Of a DNA stretch of 64,000 bases, positions 16,984 through 26,376 are shown one piece after another. The stretch lies in contig NZ_JAARLY010000001.1 of assembly GCF_011759385.1 (NCBI RefSeq), positions 558,001 to 622,000 of the forward strand. Reading direction: 5' to 3'. Under the pieces are notes generated by a model. The model was not told the DNA's origin. It saw only the letters and a program-made list of their open reading frames with translations, and searched no databases. The position numbers and the translations under genes were made by a program. Positions within the stretch are counted from its first letter, which is position 1; each line of letters starts with the position of its first letter. This DNA is from Oleiagrimonas sp. C23AA. Its GTDB lineage: Bacteria > Pseudomonadota > Gammaproteobacteria > Xanthomonadales > Rhodanobacteraceae.

Positions 16984-19683
16984 ATGGCCGTGACACTGCG
17001 TGTTGCCCGCTGGAAGTCTCGCTGGATGCCGTTTGGTACCTGTGTCTTTTCGCTGGCGCTGATGGGGGGCGCAGCTCACGCCGCCACGACGCAAAGCGCG
17101 CCGTGGCGCAACACCCAGTTGCCTTTGAAGCAGCGTGTGCACGCCTTGGTGTCACGCATGACGCTGGCGCAGAAAGTCGGCCAGATGATGAACCAGGCAC
17201 CGGCGATTCCCAGCCTGGGCGTGCCGGCCTACAACTGGTGGAGCGAAGGTCTGCACGGCATTGCGCGTTCCGGCTACGCCACGGTGTTTCCGCAAGCCAT
17301 CGGCATGGCCGCGACGTTTGATCCGGATGCGGTCGGTCAGATGGCCGACATCATTTCCACCGAGGCCCGCGCCAAGCACAGCTGGGCGTTGCGTCACGGC
17401 ATTCACAGCATCTATTACGGGCTGACGCTGTGGGCACCCAACATCAACATCGTGCGTGATCCGCGCTGGGGCCGCGGGCAGGAAACCTACGGTGAGGATC
17501 CGTTCCTTACCGCCACCTACGCGGTGCGCTACGTCAAAGGCCTGCAAGGCGACAACCCGAATTATCTGAAGACGGTGGCAACGCCGAAGCATTTTGCGGT
17601 CTACAACGGACCCGAGCCGCTGCGGCACAAGATCAACGTGGTCGCCTCGGCACATGACCTGGAAGCGACCTACTACCCGGCGTTCCGTGCCGCCATTGTC
17701 GATGCGCATGCCGACTCGATGATGTGCTCGTACAACGCGATCGATGGCGTGCCCTCGTGCGCCAATCGCAAGTTGGCGCAGGTGGTGCGTGGTGACTGGG
17801 GCTTCAAGGGTTTCATCACCTCAGACTGCGGCGCCATCTCCGACTTCTACCGCAAGGACGGCCACGGTTATTCCAGCGACGAGGCACACGCCGCGGCCGC
17901 TGGCGTCAAGGCAGGCACGGACACCGACTGTGGCGATGCCTACAAGGGACTGATCAAGGCGGTGCATGAAGGCTTGGTCTCCGAAGCGGACATCAACCAG
18001 GCCGTCGAGCGACTTTTCACCGCACGCTTTCGGCTGGGCATGTTCGACCCCGACAGCAAGGTGGCCTACGCACGCATACCTTTCAGCGAGGTCAACTCGC
18101 CGGCGCATCACCAGGCGGCGCTCGATGCCGCGCGCAAGGCCATGGTGCTGCTGAAGAACAAGGATGACGTCCTGCCTCTGAAGAACGGTCAGACCATCGC
18201 CGTGGTCGGCCCCAACGCCGCCGAGCTGTCGGCGCTGGAAGGCAACTACAACGCGGTGCCCTCGGCGCCGGTGATGCCGGTCGATGGCATCGCCGAGGCA
18301 TTTCCGGCCAGCCGCGTACTGTATGCGCAGGGCGCTTCCTACGATGCACGTTTGAGTGTGCCGATGCCACGCAGCCAGTTCCGTATCGAGCAGGGCAGCG
18401 CGCAGCAGGGCTTGACCGCGCGCTATTACGACAATGCCCAGTTCAAGGGCAAGCCGGTGCTGACGCGCGTCGACAAACAGATCAATTTCGACTGGAACGC
18501 CGCCAGCCCGGCCAAGGGCGTACCGGCGAACCATTTCAGCGTGGCCTGGACCGGCACGGTGCAGGTGCCAGCGGCGGGCGACTACCGTCTGCAGCCGACG
18601 CTGGCGCACTGCTATCCGTGTCACGACCGCGAAGTGTTCCGCATGTGGGTGGACGGCAAGGAAGTGACCCACGCGACGACCAAGGCGGCCGATGCCTCGC
18701 GCGATGTCCGCATGCCGGCCTTCACCGTGCATTTTGCCGATACCCACCCGCACACGGTGCGTATCACCTACACGCACCGCTCCAAGTTGTTTGGCGCGGG
18801 ACTGACGCTCAACTGGTATCCGCCGCAGGCCGCGCTGCGCAAGCAGGCTGTCGCCACCGCCAGCAAGGCTGACGTGGTGGTCGCGGTGATGGGCCTGTCG
18901 CCGGATTTCGTCGGCGAGGAAATGCCGATCAAGGTGCCCGGCTTCAAGGGCGGCGATCGCACCCGCTTGAGCCTGCCGGCCTCGCAACAGAAGCTGCTGC
19001 ACGCGCTGGCGGCCACGGGCAAGCCGGTGGTGCTGGTGCTGATGAACGGTAGCGCCTTGGCCGTGGACTGGGCCGAGCAGCATGCGGCGGCCATGGTTGA
19101 GGCCTGGTATCCGGGTGAGGCCGGAGGTCAGGCGATTGGCGAGACCCTGAGCGGGGCCAACAACCCCGGTGGCAAGTTGCCGATCACGTTCTATCGCTCG
19201 GTAAAGCAATTGCCGCCGTTCACCGACTACTCGATGGCCCATCGCACCTACCGCTACTTCACCGGCAAGCCGCTGTTCCCGTTTGGTTTCGGGCTTTCCT
19301 ACACCACGTTCGACTTCAGTCACGTGCGTGTGTCCAGCGCGACACTGCAAGCCGGCCAGCCGTTGACCGTGCAAGCCGATGTGCGCAATACCGGCAAGCG
19401 CGCTGGTGATGCCGTGGCCGAGCTTTATCTGGTGCCGCCGCAGGCGGGGCTGAACCCGCGTCACGCACTGCGTGGCTTGCAGCGCGTACACCTGGCGCCC
19501 GGTCAAACCCGCCACCTGGTGTTCAAGCTCGATCCGCGTCAGCTCAGCCTGGTCGATGCCAAAGGCCAGCGCGCGGTGATGCCGGGCAGCTATCGCATCT
19601 TCATCGGTGGCAGCCAGCCGACCGCCGTCAGCGCGCAGTCGGCCACGCTTACCATTCAGGGCCGTCAGGCTTTGCCCAAATAG
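16984..19683 (+). CDS. GH3 beta-xylosidase/beta-glucosidase with PA14 domain
   Basis: An 899-residue exported glycoside hydrolase. After the signal peptide, the GH3 N-terminal barrel shows YNWWSEGLHGIARSG, the ETYGEDP block and the nucleophile motif SDCGA with Asp281. A PA14 domain (about residues 465-605, LTARYYDNAQFKGKPVL) is inserted in the second GH3 domain, and a fibronectin-III-like domain ends the protein (LYLVPP...LRGLQRV). This layout is typical of xylan 1,4-beta-xylosidases of the BxlA type. It would trim xylo-oligosaccharides to xylose in the periplasm. The GH67 gene starts nine bases after its stop, so the two form an operon under the xyl-box-like operator. Confidence 0.92.
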   Translation: MAVTLRVARWKSRWMPFGTCVFSLALMGGAAHAATTQSAPWRNTQLPLKQRVHALVSRMTLAQKVGQMMNQAPAIPSLGVPAYNWWSEGLHGIARSGYATVFPQAIGMAATFDPDAVGQMADIISTEARAKHSWALRHGIHSIYYGLTLWAPNINIVRDPRWGRGQETYGEDPFLTATYAVRYVKGLQGDNPNYLKTVATPKHFAVYNGPEPLRHKINVVASAHDLEATYYPAFRAAIVDAHADSMMCSYNAIDGVPSCANRKLAQVVRGDWGFKGFITSDCGAISDFYRKDGHGYSSDEAHAAAAGVKAGTDTDCGDAYKGLIKAVHEGLVSEADINQAVERLFTARFRLGMFDPDSKVAYARIPFSEVNSPAHHQAALDAARKAMVLLKNKDDVLPLKNGQTIAVVGPNAAELSALEGNYNAVPSAPVMPVDGIAEAFPASRVLYAQGASYDARLSVPMPRSQFRIEQGSAQQGLTARYYDNAQFKGKPVLTRVDKQINFDWNAASPAKGVPANHFSVAWTGTVQVPAAGDYRLQPTLAHCYPCHDREVFRMWVDGKEVTHATTKAADASRDVRMPAFTVHFADTHPHTVRITYTHRSKLFGAGLTLNWYPPQAALRKQAVATASKADVVVAVMGLSPDFVGEEMPIKVPGFKGGDRTRLSLPASQQKLLHALAATGKPVVLVLMNGSALAVDWAEQHAAAMVEAWYPGEAGGQAIGETLSGANNPGGKLPITFYRSVKQLPPFTDYSMAHRTYRYFTGKPLFPFGFGLSYTTFDFSHVRVSSATLQAGQPLTVQADVRNTGKRAGDAVAELYLVPPQAGLNPRHALRGLQRVHLAPGQTRHLVFKLDPRQLSLVDAKGQRAVMPGSYRIFIGGSQPTAVSAQSATLTIQGRQALPK

Positions 19684-19692
19684 GAAGTACGC

Positions 19693-22233
19693 ATGAGCTT
19701 TTCTCTCCGGCCGCGTGGTTTGCACGGCGCCTTGTGTGCGGCCCTTGTCCTGGCGGTATCGCCCTTGGCCGCGCATGCTGAAACGGGCGCCGACGGGTGG
19801 TTGCGCTATGCGCCGACCAAGCTGGCAGCGAAGGTGCCGGCGCAGATCCAGGTGCTGGGTTCAGCGGCGCAAATCAAGAGTGCCGGCAGTGAGCTTCAGC
19901 GTGGCCTGAAGGCGATGAGCGGACATGCGCCGGCAGCGGTATCGGGTGAGGGCGGTAAGGGCACCGTTCTGGTCGGCACCTACGCGCAAGTCAAGGCGCA
20001 GCTGCCCGCGTGGCAGTCGCCTTCCCATGCTGTGCCCGGCAGCTATCAGATCAAGGCCGTCGAGCATGCCGGTCACACCGACTGGGTGGTGGCCGGCGCC
20101 GATGCGCGCGGCACGCTGTATGGCGCCTTCGCGTTGCTGGAACAGTTGGGCGAGCAGCCACAGCGCGCCGCCATCGACGCCACCTCGTCGCCATCGGCAC
20201 CGATCCGCTGGGTGGATGAGTGGGACAACCCCGACGGCAGCATCGAACGCGGATACGCCGGGCGCTCCATCTTCTTCGACAAGGGCCACGTTCGCGCCGA
20301 TCTGTCGCGCGTCGGCGATTACGCGCGCCTGCTGGCCTCGGTGGGCATCAACGGCTGCAACGTGAACAATGTCAATGCCAGCCCGAAAATGCTGACGCCG
20401 CAGATGATCGCCGGTCTGGCGCGCATTGCCGATGCCATGCGGCCGTGGGGCGTGCGCATTGCCATTTCGGTGGACCTTCGCAGCCCTCAGGAGATCGGCG
20501 GACTGGATACCTTCAATCCGAAGGATCCGCGTGTGATTGCGTGGTGGCAAAGCAAGGTTGATGCGCTGTACCAGGCCATTCCCGACTTTGCCGGCTTTAC
20601 CGTCAAGGCCGATTCAGAGGGCCAGCCAGGTCCCTCGCAGTACGGCCTGTCGCCGGCCGCCGCTGCCAACATGCTGGCCAAGGCGTTGGCGCCGCATGGC
20701 GGCGTGGTGATGTACCGCGCGTTTGTCTACAACCATCATCTGGATTGGCACAACGCCAAGGCCGACCGCGCCCGCGCCGCTTACGACATCTTCCATCCGC
20801 TGGACGGAAAGTTCGACAACAACGTGGTGGTGCAGATCAAGAACGGCCCGATCGACTTCCAGGTCCGCGAGCCGGCCTCGCCGTTGTTTGCCGGTCTGCG
20901 CAAGACCAACCAGGCCATCGAGCTGGAAGTGACGCAGGAGTACACCGGTCAGCAACGCCAGACCGTGTACCTGGTGCCGATGTGGAAGGCGACGCTGGAC
21001 TTCGACATGCACGCCGAAGGGCGCCATACGCCGGTCAAGTCCATCGTCGAAGGCAAGGCCTTTGATCGCCCGCTGGGTGGCTACGTGGCGGTCAGCAATG
21101 TCGGCCTGGACACCAACTGGATGCGCAATCCGCTGGCCATGGCCAACCTGTGGGGCTACGCGCGCTTGGCTTGGAATCCCGACCTGAGCGCGAAAACCAT
21201 TTCCAGCAACTGGACGCGCCTGACGTTTGGTACCGATCCGGTGGTGGTCGATACCGTCAATCAGGTCTTGCTGCCGTCCTGGCGGACCTATGAGGACTAC
21301 ACCGGTCCCCTGGGTCTGCAGACGTTGACCAATATCCTGGGGCCGCATTATGGCCCGGCGCCACAGTCGCAGGAGCACAACGGCTGGGGGCAATGGTTCC
21401 GCGCCACCCACAAGGGTGTGGGCATGGATCGCACCGTGGCCACGGGCACCGGCTACATCGGCCAGTACCCGCCGCAGGTGGCGGCGATGTTCGAGTCCAA
21501 GCAGAGCACGCCGGACGACTTGATGCTGTTCATGCACCACGTGCCGTATGGCTACACGTTGCACAACGGCAAGTCGGTGATCCAGACCCTCTACGATCTG
21601 CACTACACCGGTGCGCAAAAAGCGCAGGGCTTTGTCGATGCGTGGAAGAAACTGCACGGCCGCATCGACGACGCGCGCTATGAGAAGGTGCTGAAGATCC
21701 AGCGCTATCAGGCCGCCTACGCCATCGTCTGGCGCGATGCGGTGACGCGCTATTTCCACAAGATGTCCGGCATTGCCGACGCCATGGGGCGGGTGGGCCA
21801 TTACCCGGACCGCATCACCGGCGAGCAGATGAAGCGCGTCGGGTATACCTCGCACAAGCTCAAATACTTTGAGAACGCGTCGCACGGTCAGGCGCAGGTG
21901 TGCCTGAAGCGCGCCACGTGCACGGCCAGTGCCACCTTCCATCGTCCGGCAGGCACCTACAATCTTGGCGTGCAGTATTTCGATGTCCGCACCGGCACCT
22001 CGCACTTCACACTGAAGCTCAACGGCAAGACCATCTCGCATTGGACGGCCGATGCAACGCTCCCGGGCACGACCATCAGCGGCGATACCTCCACGCGCCA
22101 TCTGATGCGTGCGGTCCGTTTGAAGCCGGGTGACACGATCACCCTGGTCGGCCAGCCACAGGGCGGCGAGCCGGCACCGTTCGACTATCTGGTGGCTTAT
22201 CCCACGTCGCGGCAATCGAAGATGCATGACTGA
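19693..22233 (+). CDS. GH67 alpha-glucuronidase, exported, with extended C-terminus
   Basis: An 846-residue protein with a signal peptide. It releases 4-O-methylglucuronic acid from the ends of xylo-oligosaccharides. Candidate catalytic residues are Glu309 (KADSEGQPGP), Asp388 (NGPIDFQVREP) and Glu416 (VTQEYTG). Their spacings of 79 and 28 residues equal those of Glu285, Asp364 and Glu392 in the Geobacillus enzyme (from recall), which supports both family and activity. The last 120 residues form a beta-rich extension (VQYFDVRTGTSHFTLKLNGK) like that of long fungal GH67 enzymes. It is translationally close to the GH3 gene, and a strong terminator follows. Confidence 0.95.
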   Translation: MSFSLRPRGLHGALCAALVLAVSPLAAHAETGADGWLRYAPTKLAAKVPAQIQVLGSAAQIKSAGSELQRGLKAMSGHAPAAVSGEGGKGTVLVGTYAQVKAQLPAWQSPSHAVPGSYQIKAVEHAGHTDWVVAGADARGTLYGAFALLEQLGEQPQRAAIDATSSPSAPIRWVDEWDNPDGSIERGYAGRSIFFDKGHVRADLSRVGDYARLLASVGINGCNVNNVNASPKMLTPQMIAGLARIADAMRPWGVRIAISVDLRSPQEIGGLDTFNPKDPRVIAWWQSKVDALYQAIPDFAGFTVKADSEGQPGPSQYGLSPAAAANMLAKALAPHGGVVMYRAFVYNHHLDWHNAKADRARAAYDIFHPLDGKFDNNVVVQIKNGPIDFQVREPASPLFAGLRKTNQAIELEVTQEYTGQQRQTVYLVPMWKATLDFDMHAEGRHTPVKSIVEGKAFDRPLGGYVAVSNVGLDTNWMRNPLAMANLWGYARLAWNPDLSAKTISSNWTRLTFGTDPVVVDTVNQVLLPSWRTYEDYTGPLGLQTLTNILGPHYGPAPQSQEHNGWGQWFRATHKGVGMDRTVATGTGYIGQYPPQVAAMFESKQSTPDDLMLFMHHVPYGYTLHNGKSVIQTLYDLHYTGAQKAQGFVDAWKKLHGRIDDARYEKVLKIQRYQAAYAIVWRDAVTRYFHKMSGIADAMGRVGHYPDRITGEQMKRVGYTSHKLKYFENASHGQAQVCLKRATCTASATFHRPAGTYNLGVQYFDVRTGTSHFTLKLNGKTISHWTADATLPGTTISGDTSTRHLMRAVRLKPGDTITLVGQPQGGEPAPFDYLVAYPTSRQSKMHD

Positions 22234-22267
22234 TCTGCAGCAACCTCCCCGGGTGTCTGCATGGACT

Positions 22268-22294
22268 AGGGCGCCTCAGGGCGCCCTCTTTTTT
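22268..22294 (+). terminator. Rho-independent terminator of the xylan operon
   Basis: Perfect 8-bp stem AGGGCGCC (22268-22275) / GGCGCCCT (22280-22287) with loop TCAG, followed by CTTTTTT. A textbook intrinsic terminator 35 bases after the alpha-glucuronidase stop. Confidence 0.92.
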
Positions 22295-22350
22295 CGGCAT
22301 CTGGCGGGCGAGGGAGCTACCATGCGCAGCGGATTTTTCGGGAAATGACC

Positions 22351-23553
22351 ATGCACGCACGTTGCTCTTGGACTCTGGCTGCCTTGGCACTGACGCTTGG
22401 CGTCGGTCACGCCATGGCGGCGCCGGTAACGACGGCCGCCTCGGCCAGCACCCAGCAAACCGTGGGCCAGAAGCGCGAGGGCTTGCTGTTCTGGACACAG
22501 GCGCAACGGCATGCGCGTTTCTCGCACATGTACACGTTGTTCCCGAGCCTGCCGGTGGCGACGGGCGAGCACGTGCACCGCTTGCCGAAAGGCAAGCCGC
22601 TGACGCCGCAGTGGCGCGACGGCACCACCCTGGACAGCTACATGAAACGCTTCGATGTGCAGGGCGTGATGGTGCTGCAGCGGGGCCGTGTGCGGCTGGT
22701 GCGTTACGCCAAGGGCTTCGGCCCGGCCTCGCACTGGACCTCGTTCTCGGTGGCCAAATCGTTCACCTCCACCTTGCTGGGCGTGGCCATGCAGCGCGGT
22801 GACATCCACAGCCTGTCCGATCCGCTCCAGCGCTATATTCCCGAACTGAAAGGCTCGGCCTATGGCAAGGTCAGCGTGCGCCAGCTATTGACCATGACCT
22901 CGGGCGTGCGCTGGAACGAGGATTACAGCGACCCCAAATCCGACGTGTCGCAGATGTACCGCAGTGCCTGTCAGGGGCACGAGGCGCACGTACTGCCGTA
23001 TCTGGAAAAACTGCCGCGCGCCTATCCGGCCGGCACGCACTGGAACTACAACACCGCCGAAACCGACCTGCTGGGCGTACTGGTGCAGCGCGCCACGCAT
23101 CAATCGCTGGCCACGCTGCTCACTGATGCCATCTGGAAGCCCTACGGCATGGCTACACAGGCGCACTGGCTGACCGACGAGTGCAGCGGCCGCAACACCG
23201 GCGGCAGCGGGCTTTCGGCCACGTTGTCGGACTACGCGCGCATGGGTCAATTCATCCTCGGCGGTGCCAAGATCGATGGCAAGCGCGTGGTGGCCAAGGC
23301 CTGGCTGGATGGCGCCTTCAGCAAACACGAAGGCGTGGGCGAACCGGGCCGAGGCTATGGCTATCAGTGGTGGACCTACGACGACGGTGGCTACGCCGCG
23401 ATCGGCATTTTTGGGCAGCTGATCTACATCGACCCGTCACGTCAGCTGGTGATCGTGCAGTTGGCCAACTGGCCCAGCGCCGTGGGTGAAAAAGCCATCG
23501 CCGCGCGGCATGACTTCATCCAGGCGGTGCGGCGCGCAGCCGGGAAGTCCTGA
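22351..23553 (+). CDS. Exported serine hydrolase, class C beta-lactamase-fold family
   Basis: A 400-residue protein with a signal peptide (LAALALTLGVGHAMAA). SVAK in FSVAKSFTSTLLG is the SxxK catalytic motif (about residues 134-137) and YNT in WNYNTAET is the YxN motif. LLTMTSGVRWNEDY and GYGYQWWTY are also typical of the family (PF00144). Likely an esterase, amidase or 6-aminohexanoate-dimer-hydrolase-like enzyme. ATG 22345 is also in frame, but 22351 has better spacing from GGGA. The xylan operon terminator lies just upstream, so it is transcribed on its own. Confidence 0.85.
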   Translation: MHARCSWTLAALALTLGVGHAMAAPVTTAASASTQQTVGQKREGLLFWTQAQRHARFSHMYTLFPSLPVATGEHVHRLPKGKPLTPQWRDGTTLDSYMKRFDVQGVMVLQRGRVRLVRYAKGFGPASHWTSFSVAKSFTSTLLGVAMQRGDIHSLSDPLQRYIPELKGSAYGKVSVRQLLTMTSGVRWNEDYSDPKSDVSQMYRSACQGHEAHVLPYLEKLPRAYPAGTHWNYNTAETDLLGVLVQRATHQSLATLLTDAIWKPYGMATQAHWLTDECSGRNTGGSGLSATLSDYARMGQFILGGAKIDGKRVVAKAWLDGAFSKHEGVGEPGRGYGYQWWTYDDGGYAAIGIFGQLIYIDPSRQLVIVQLANWPSAVGEKAIAARHDFIQAVRRAAGKS

Positions 23554-23729
23554 CTGACGAGGCGTGCGTGTCCGCGGCGCCGGGTTTCGCGCTTACCCAT
23601 GGTCTGCATCAAGGGCGTCGACAGCGTCGCTTGCCCGGTCCGGCGCCTGGCTTTAATGTCCAGATACGGGCCGGTGTCGGGATCCTTGCCGGCCAAATCA
23701 AATATTCAACGAATACGTGCGAGGTGAGC

Positions 23730-24548
23730 ATGAAGCTGGAGGCTCTGTTCGACAAGCTGCACGAGCTGCCGACCATCCCCAAGGTGGCGCAGGATCTGAT
23801 CCTGCAGTTCGATAGTTCCGACACCAACATCGATGCACTGGCACGCAATATCGAACGCGATCCGGTGATTGCCGCCAAGGTACTGCGCCTGGCCAATTCG
23901 GCAAGGTTTCATGGCGCGCGCGATTCGACCACCATTGAGGACGCGGCGATGCGCGTGGGCTTCAATGCCCTGCGCACGCTGGTGCTGGCCTCGGCCATGA
24001 CCAGTGCGTTTCCCTCCGGTGGCAGCATCGATCTGAAGCAGTTCTGGCGCCACAGCTTCGAGGTGGCCAGCATCGCCCGTTTGCTGGCCCGCCAGCAGGA
24101 TGCTGACCCGGATACGGCCTTTACCTGCGGCATGATGCACGCCATTGGCGAACTGCTGATTCAGACTGCGGCGCCGGCGTTTGCCGGCCAGTTGCGCAGC
24201 ACCGCCTCGTCCACGGCGCATGCGGCCGATGAGACGTTGCAGCTGGGCTTTGGTTATCCCGAGGTGGGTGCCGAACTGGCGCGACGTTGGCAGCTGCCGC
24301 CGGTCATTCGCACCGCCATCCACTATCAGGCGCGTCCGGCGCAGGCACCCAGGGGCGAGAAAATGCCGCTGATTGTGGCCCAGGCCGTGCATGTGGCCGA
24401 TGCCATGGCTCGTCACGATGGTCTGGGGACCGAGGCGCGCAAGGCCATCGATGGCCCGCTGATGCAAGGCGTCAATCTGGACACCCTGTTCTTTGCGTTG
24501 CCGGAGGTGATTCAGGCTGATCGCGCATTCGCCGACATATTGGCCTAA
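23730..24548 (+). CDS. HDOD domain signalling protein
   Basis: A 272-residue protein made almost entirely of an HDOD domain (PF08668): LPTIPKVAQDLILQF at the start, IERDPVIAAKVLRLANSA, and AMRVGFNALRTLVLASAM are typical blocks. HDOD proteins resemble HD phosphohydrolases but lack the catalytic His-Asp set and act in c-di-GMP, stress or motility signalling. No partner domain is fused. The ATG at 23730 has GAGG five bases upstream. A longer frame exists to 23568, but its extra residues look non-protein-like. The 176 bp upstream contain no visible feature. Confidence 0.9.
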   Translation: MKLEALFDKLHELPTIPKVAQDLILQFDSSDTNIDALARNIERDPVIAAKVLRLANSARFHGARDSTTIEDAAMRVGFNALRTLVLASAMTSAFPSGGSIDLKQFWRHSFEVASIARLLARQQDADPDTAFTCGMMHAIGELLIQTAAPAFAGQLRSTASSTAHAADETLQLGFGYPEVGAELARRWQLPPVIRTAIHYQARPAQAPRGEKMPLIVAQAVHVADAMARHDGLGTEARKAIDGPLMQGVNLDTLFFALPEVIQADRAFADILA

Positions 24549-24752
24549 GCTAGATACTGCAGGCGATCGCCGGGCTCAAGGACGAGAGCGTACTGACTTT
24601 CGCGTCATTGAATGTCCGCCTCGACTTTTGGCTTGAACATCGTTCTATACAGATGCGTGGCGCGCTGGATGCTGGCTGGCGCCACCTCTGGCGCGCTGGT
24701 GATGGCGCTGTCTGCGTCGCTTCCGACTCACCCCGCTTGGGGCGGGCTGCTA

Positions 24753-25367
24753 TCAGACCGAGGTGTTGACCAGGCGGCCGGCGACTGCTTCGCCACTCTG
24801 AAGCAGGTACTGCGCCAGCTCCACCGAGGCGCTTTGCAGCGCACTGCTGGTCTGTGTGACCTGCGCCTGCAGCAGCTGAAGCTGCGTCTGGCTGGTGCTG
24901 GGCCGATCCTGCGCGGCGTTGAGCTCGCGTTGTGCCTGCTTGAGCTGCTCTTCCAGCTGCGACATGCCTTTCTGCATTTTGCGCAGCGCATTGGTGTCCG
25001 GTCCGGCACTGCGCTGACTTTGCTGCTGGGCATCTCTGGCTTGCGCCGCCTCGCGCTCGGCGGCACGCGTCTGCTCCTGCGATGGGTTCGCCGCCGCCGC
25101 GTCGGCGGAAGCGTCTGCCTGCGGGCCATTGGCCGCCGGCAGGTTGCTCTGGGCGGCTGAGGTGGCCGTGCCTTGGGAGGCGAAGGATGTGACCGATGCA
25201 TTTTTCGACGGCGCAGCAGTAGACGCCGGCACCGTTGGCTGGGTGTCGGTGGTGCTGGGTGCAGTGCCTCGCAAGGCGCTGGCCTCGGGCGCAGCGCTGC
25301 CAGCGGTGGTCGAAGCCGGCTTGGCAGAGGCCGTTGCAGCGCTGATGTTTACGCTGCTCAGTTGCAT
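24753..25367 (-). CDS. Alanine/glutamine-rich protein with C-terminal coiled coil, unknown function
   Basis: About 204 residues. The first 110 are low complexity (Ala, Ser, Thr, Pro, Gln) and probably disordered. A predicted coiled coil follows (ALRKMQKGMSQLEEQLKQAQ and on), ending in SGEAVAGRLVNTSV. There is no signal peptide or membrane segment. It loosely resembles FlxA-like proteins linked to flagella, but that is weak. Start uncertain: 25367 (MQLSSVN) has AAAGGA at long spacing, and 25415 is an in-frame alternative. No flagellar genes are nearby. Codon usage and the orderly heptads suggest a real gene. Confidence 0.55.
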   Translation of the reverse strand: MQLSSVNISAATASAKPASTTAGSAAPEASALRGTAPSTTDTQPTVPASTAAPSKNASVTSFASQGTATSAAQSNLPAANGPQADASADAAAANPSQEQTRAAEREAAQARDAQQQSQRSAGPDTNALRKMQKGMSQLEEQLKQAQRELNAAQDRPSTSQTQLQLLQAQVTQTSSALQSASVELAQYLLQSGEAVAGRLVNTSV

Positions 25368-25494
25368 CGGAGTGGCATCCTTTTGAGCGATTACGGGATG
25401 GGACGCTGTAAACATCGGCCGTTCTGAAAAGAACTTTAGGCCCCGATGCAAAAAATTTTCTTGCCGCTCGACGCGGTGCCATCAGCAGGCGTTC

Positions 25495-26199
25495 TTAGGC
25501 CGACGAGACCCGCTGCAACCAGCGCTCCAGCGCCTGATTGACGGCCTCGGGCTGCTCACGCGTGGAGGCATGGCCACAGGTCTCGATGATGCTCAGTTCG
25601 GCACGGGGAATGGCTTGGGTCATATCGCGAGCCACCTCCGGCGGCGTCAGCGGGTCGCCATCACCGACGATGACGGCGGCCGGCACATGGATATCGGCCA
25701 GCAGGGGACGGCTGTCATGGCGCTCCATGATGGCCTGCTGCTGTCGCTCCATGGCCTCGATGCCAACTGCCAGGCCCATGCGCACCTGGGTTTCCAGGAG
25801 TTCGGAGTCATCGCGGTGATCCGGGTGCAGCAGGCCACGCAGCGTGCGTCGCAGCACGGCGGCAAAATCGCTGCGCCGGGCCAGCGCCAGCAAATCGCGC
25901 CGCTGCTGGCTTTGCTCGGGAGTATCGGGCAGCGGCGAGGTGCTGATCAGCGCCAGCGCGGTGACCCGATCCGGCGCCTGGCGCAGTATCTCAAACGCCA
26001 GATAGCCGCCCATGGAAATACCACCCAAGGCAAACTGCGGCGGTGCCGAGGCCAGGATCGAGGCGGCCATCTGCGCCATGCTGCGCCCCTTGAGGGTAGA
26101 GGCGATGGTCACCGGGCCGTGTTGCCACAGCGCCGGCAACTGTGGCGCAAAGACGTCGGCCGTACACAGCAGGCCGGGAACCAGAACCATCGGTGTCAT
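25495..26199 (-). CDS. Alpha/beta hydrolase
   Basis: A 234-residue cytosolic alpha/beta hydrolase. MVLVPGLLCTADVF gives the oxyanion region, GISMGGY the nucleophile elbow (Ser about residue 76), VIVGDGDPLTPP the acid loop, and CGHAST the catalytic His. The fold resembles MenH/BioH-type small esterases. The ATG at 26199 has GAGG seven bases upstream. It is divergent from the OPT transporter across about 175 bp. The substrate is unknown. Confidence 0.87.
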   Translation of the reverse strand: MTPMVLVPGLLCTADVFAPQLPALWQHGPVTIASTLKGRSMAQMAASILASAPPQFALGGISMGGYLAFEILRQAPDRVTALALISTSPLPDTPEQSQQRRDLLALARRSDFAAVLRRTLRGLLHPDHRDDSELLETQVRMGLAVGIEAMERQQQAIMERHDSRPLLADIHVPAAVIVGDGDPLTPPEVARDMTQAIPRAELSIIETCGHASTREQPEAVNQALERWLQRVSSA

Positions 26200-26376
26200 G
26201 AAAACCTCGCCTCGTTGCAAGTGTTGAACGTGGGCGAGCCTGACACACCGGCTCTGAAGCTGCGCCAGCGGTCGCCGCAACACCGGGCTTGGGCTGCTGG
26301 CTTGCGGCGCGCTATCGTGCGCATTATGCGTGTCCCTTTAGACGGGGCGCGCCTGCCGTCGCCGTCCGCGGACCGG

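Noticed and set aside
17821-19776. 651-codon open frame on the minus strand
   Set aside because: Lies opposite the GH3 gene and has the Arg/His/Gly-rich composition expected of an antisense shadow; no domains.
20614-22227. 537-codon open frame on the minus strand
   Set aside because: Antisense to the GH67 gene, whose catalytic residues are intact; no recognisable motif.
25570-26376. N-terminal extension of the OPT reading frame
   Set aside because: Covers the alpha/beta hydrolase in antisense; Gln/His/Arg-rich; transporter homology begins only after about 26430.
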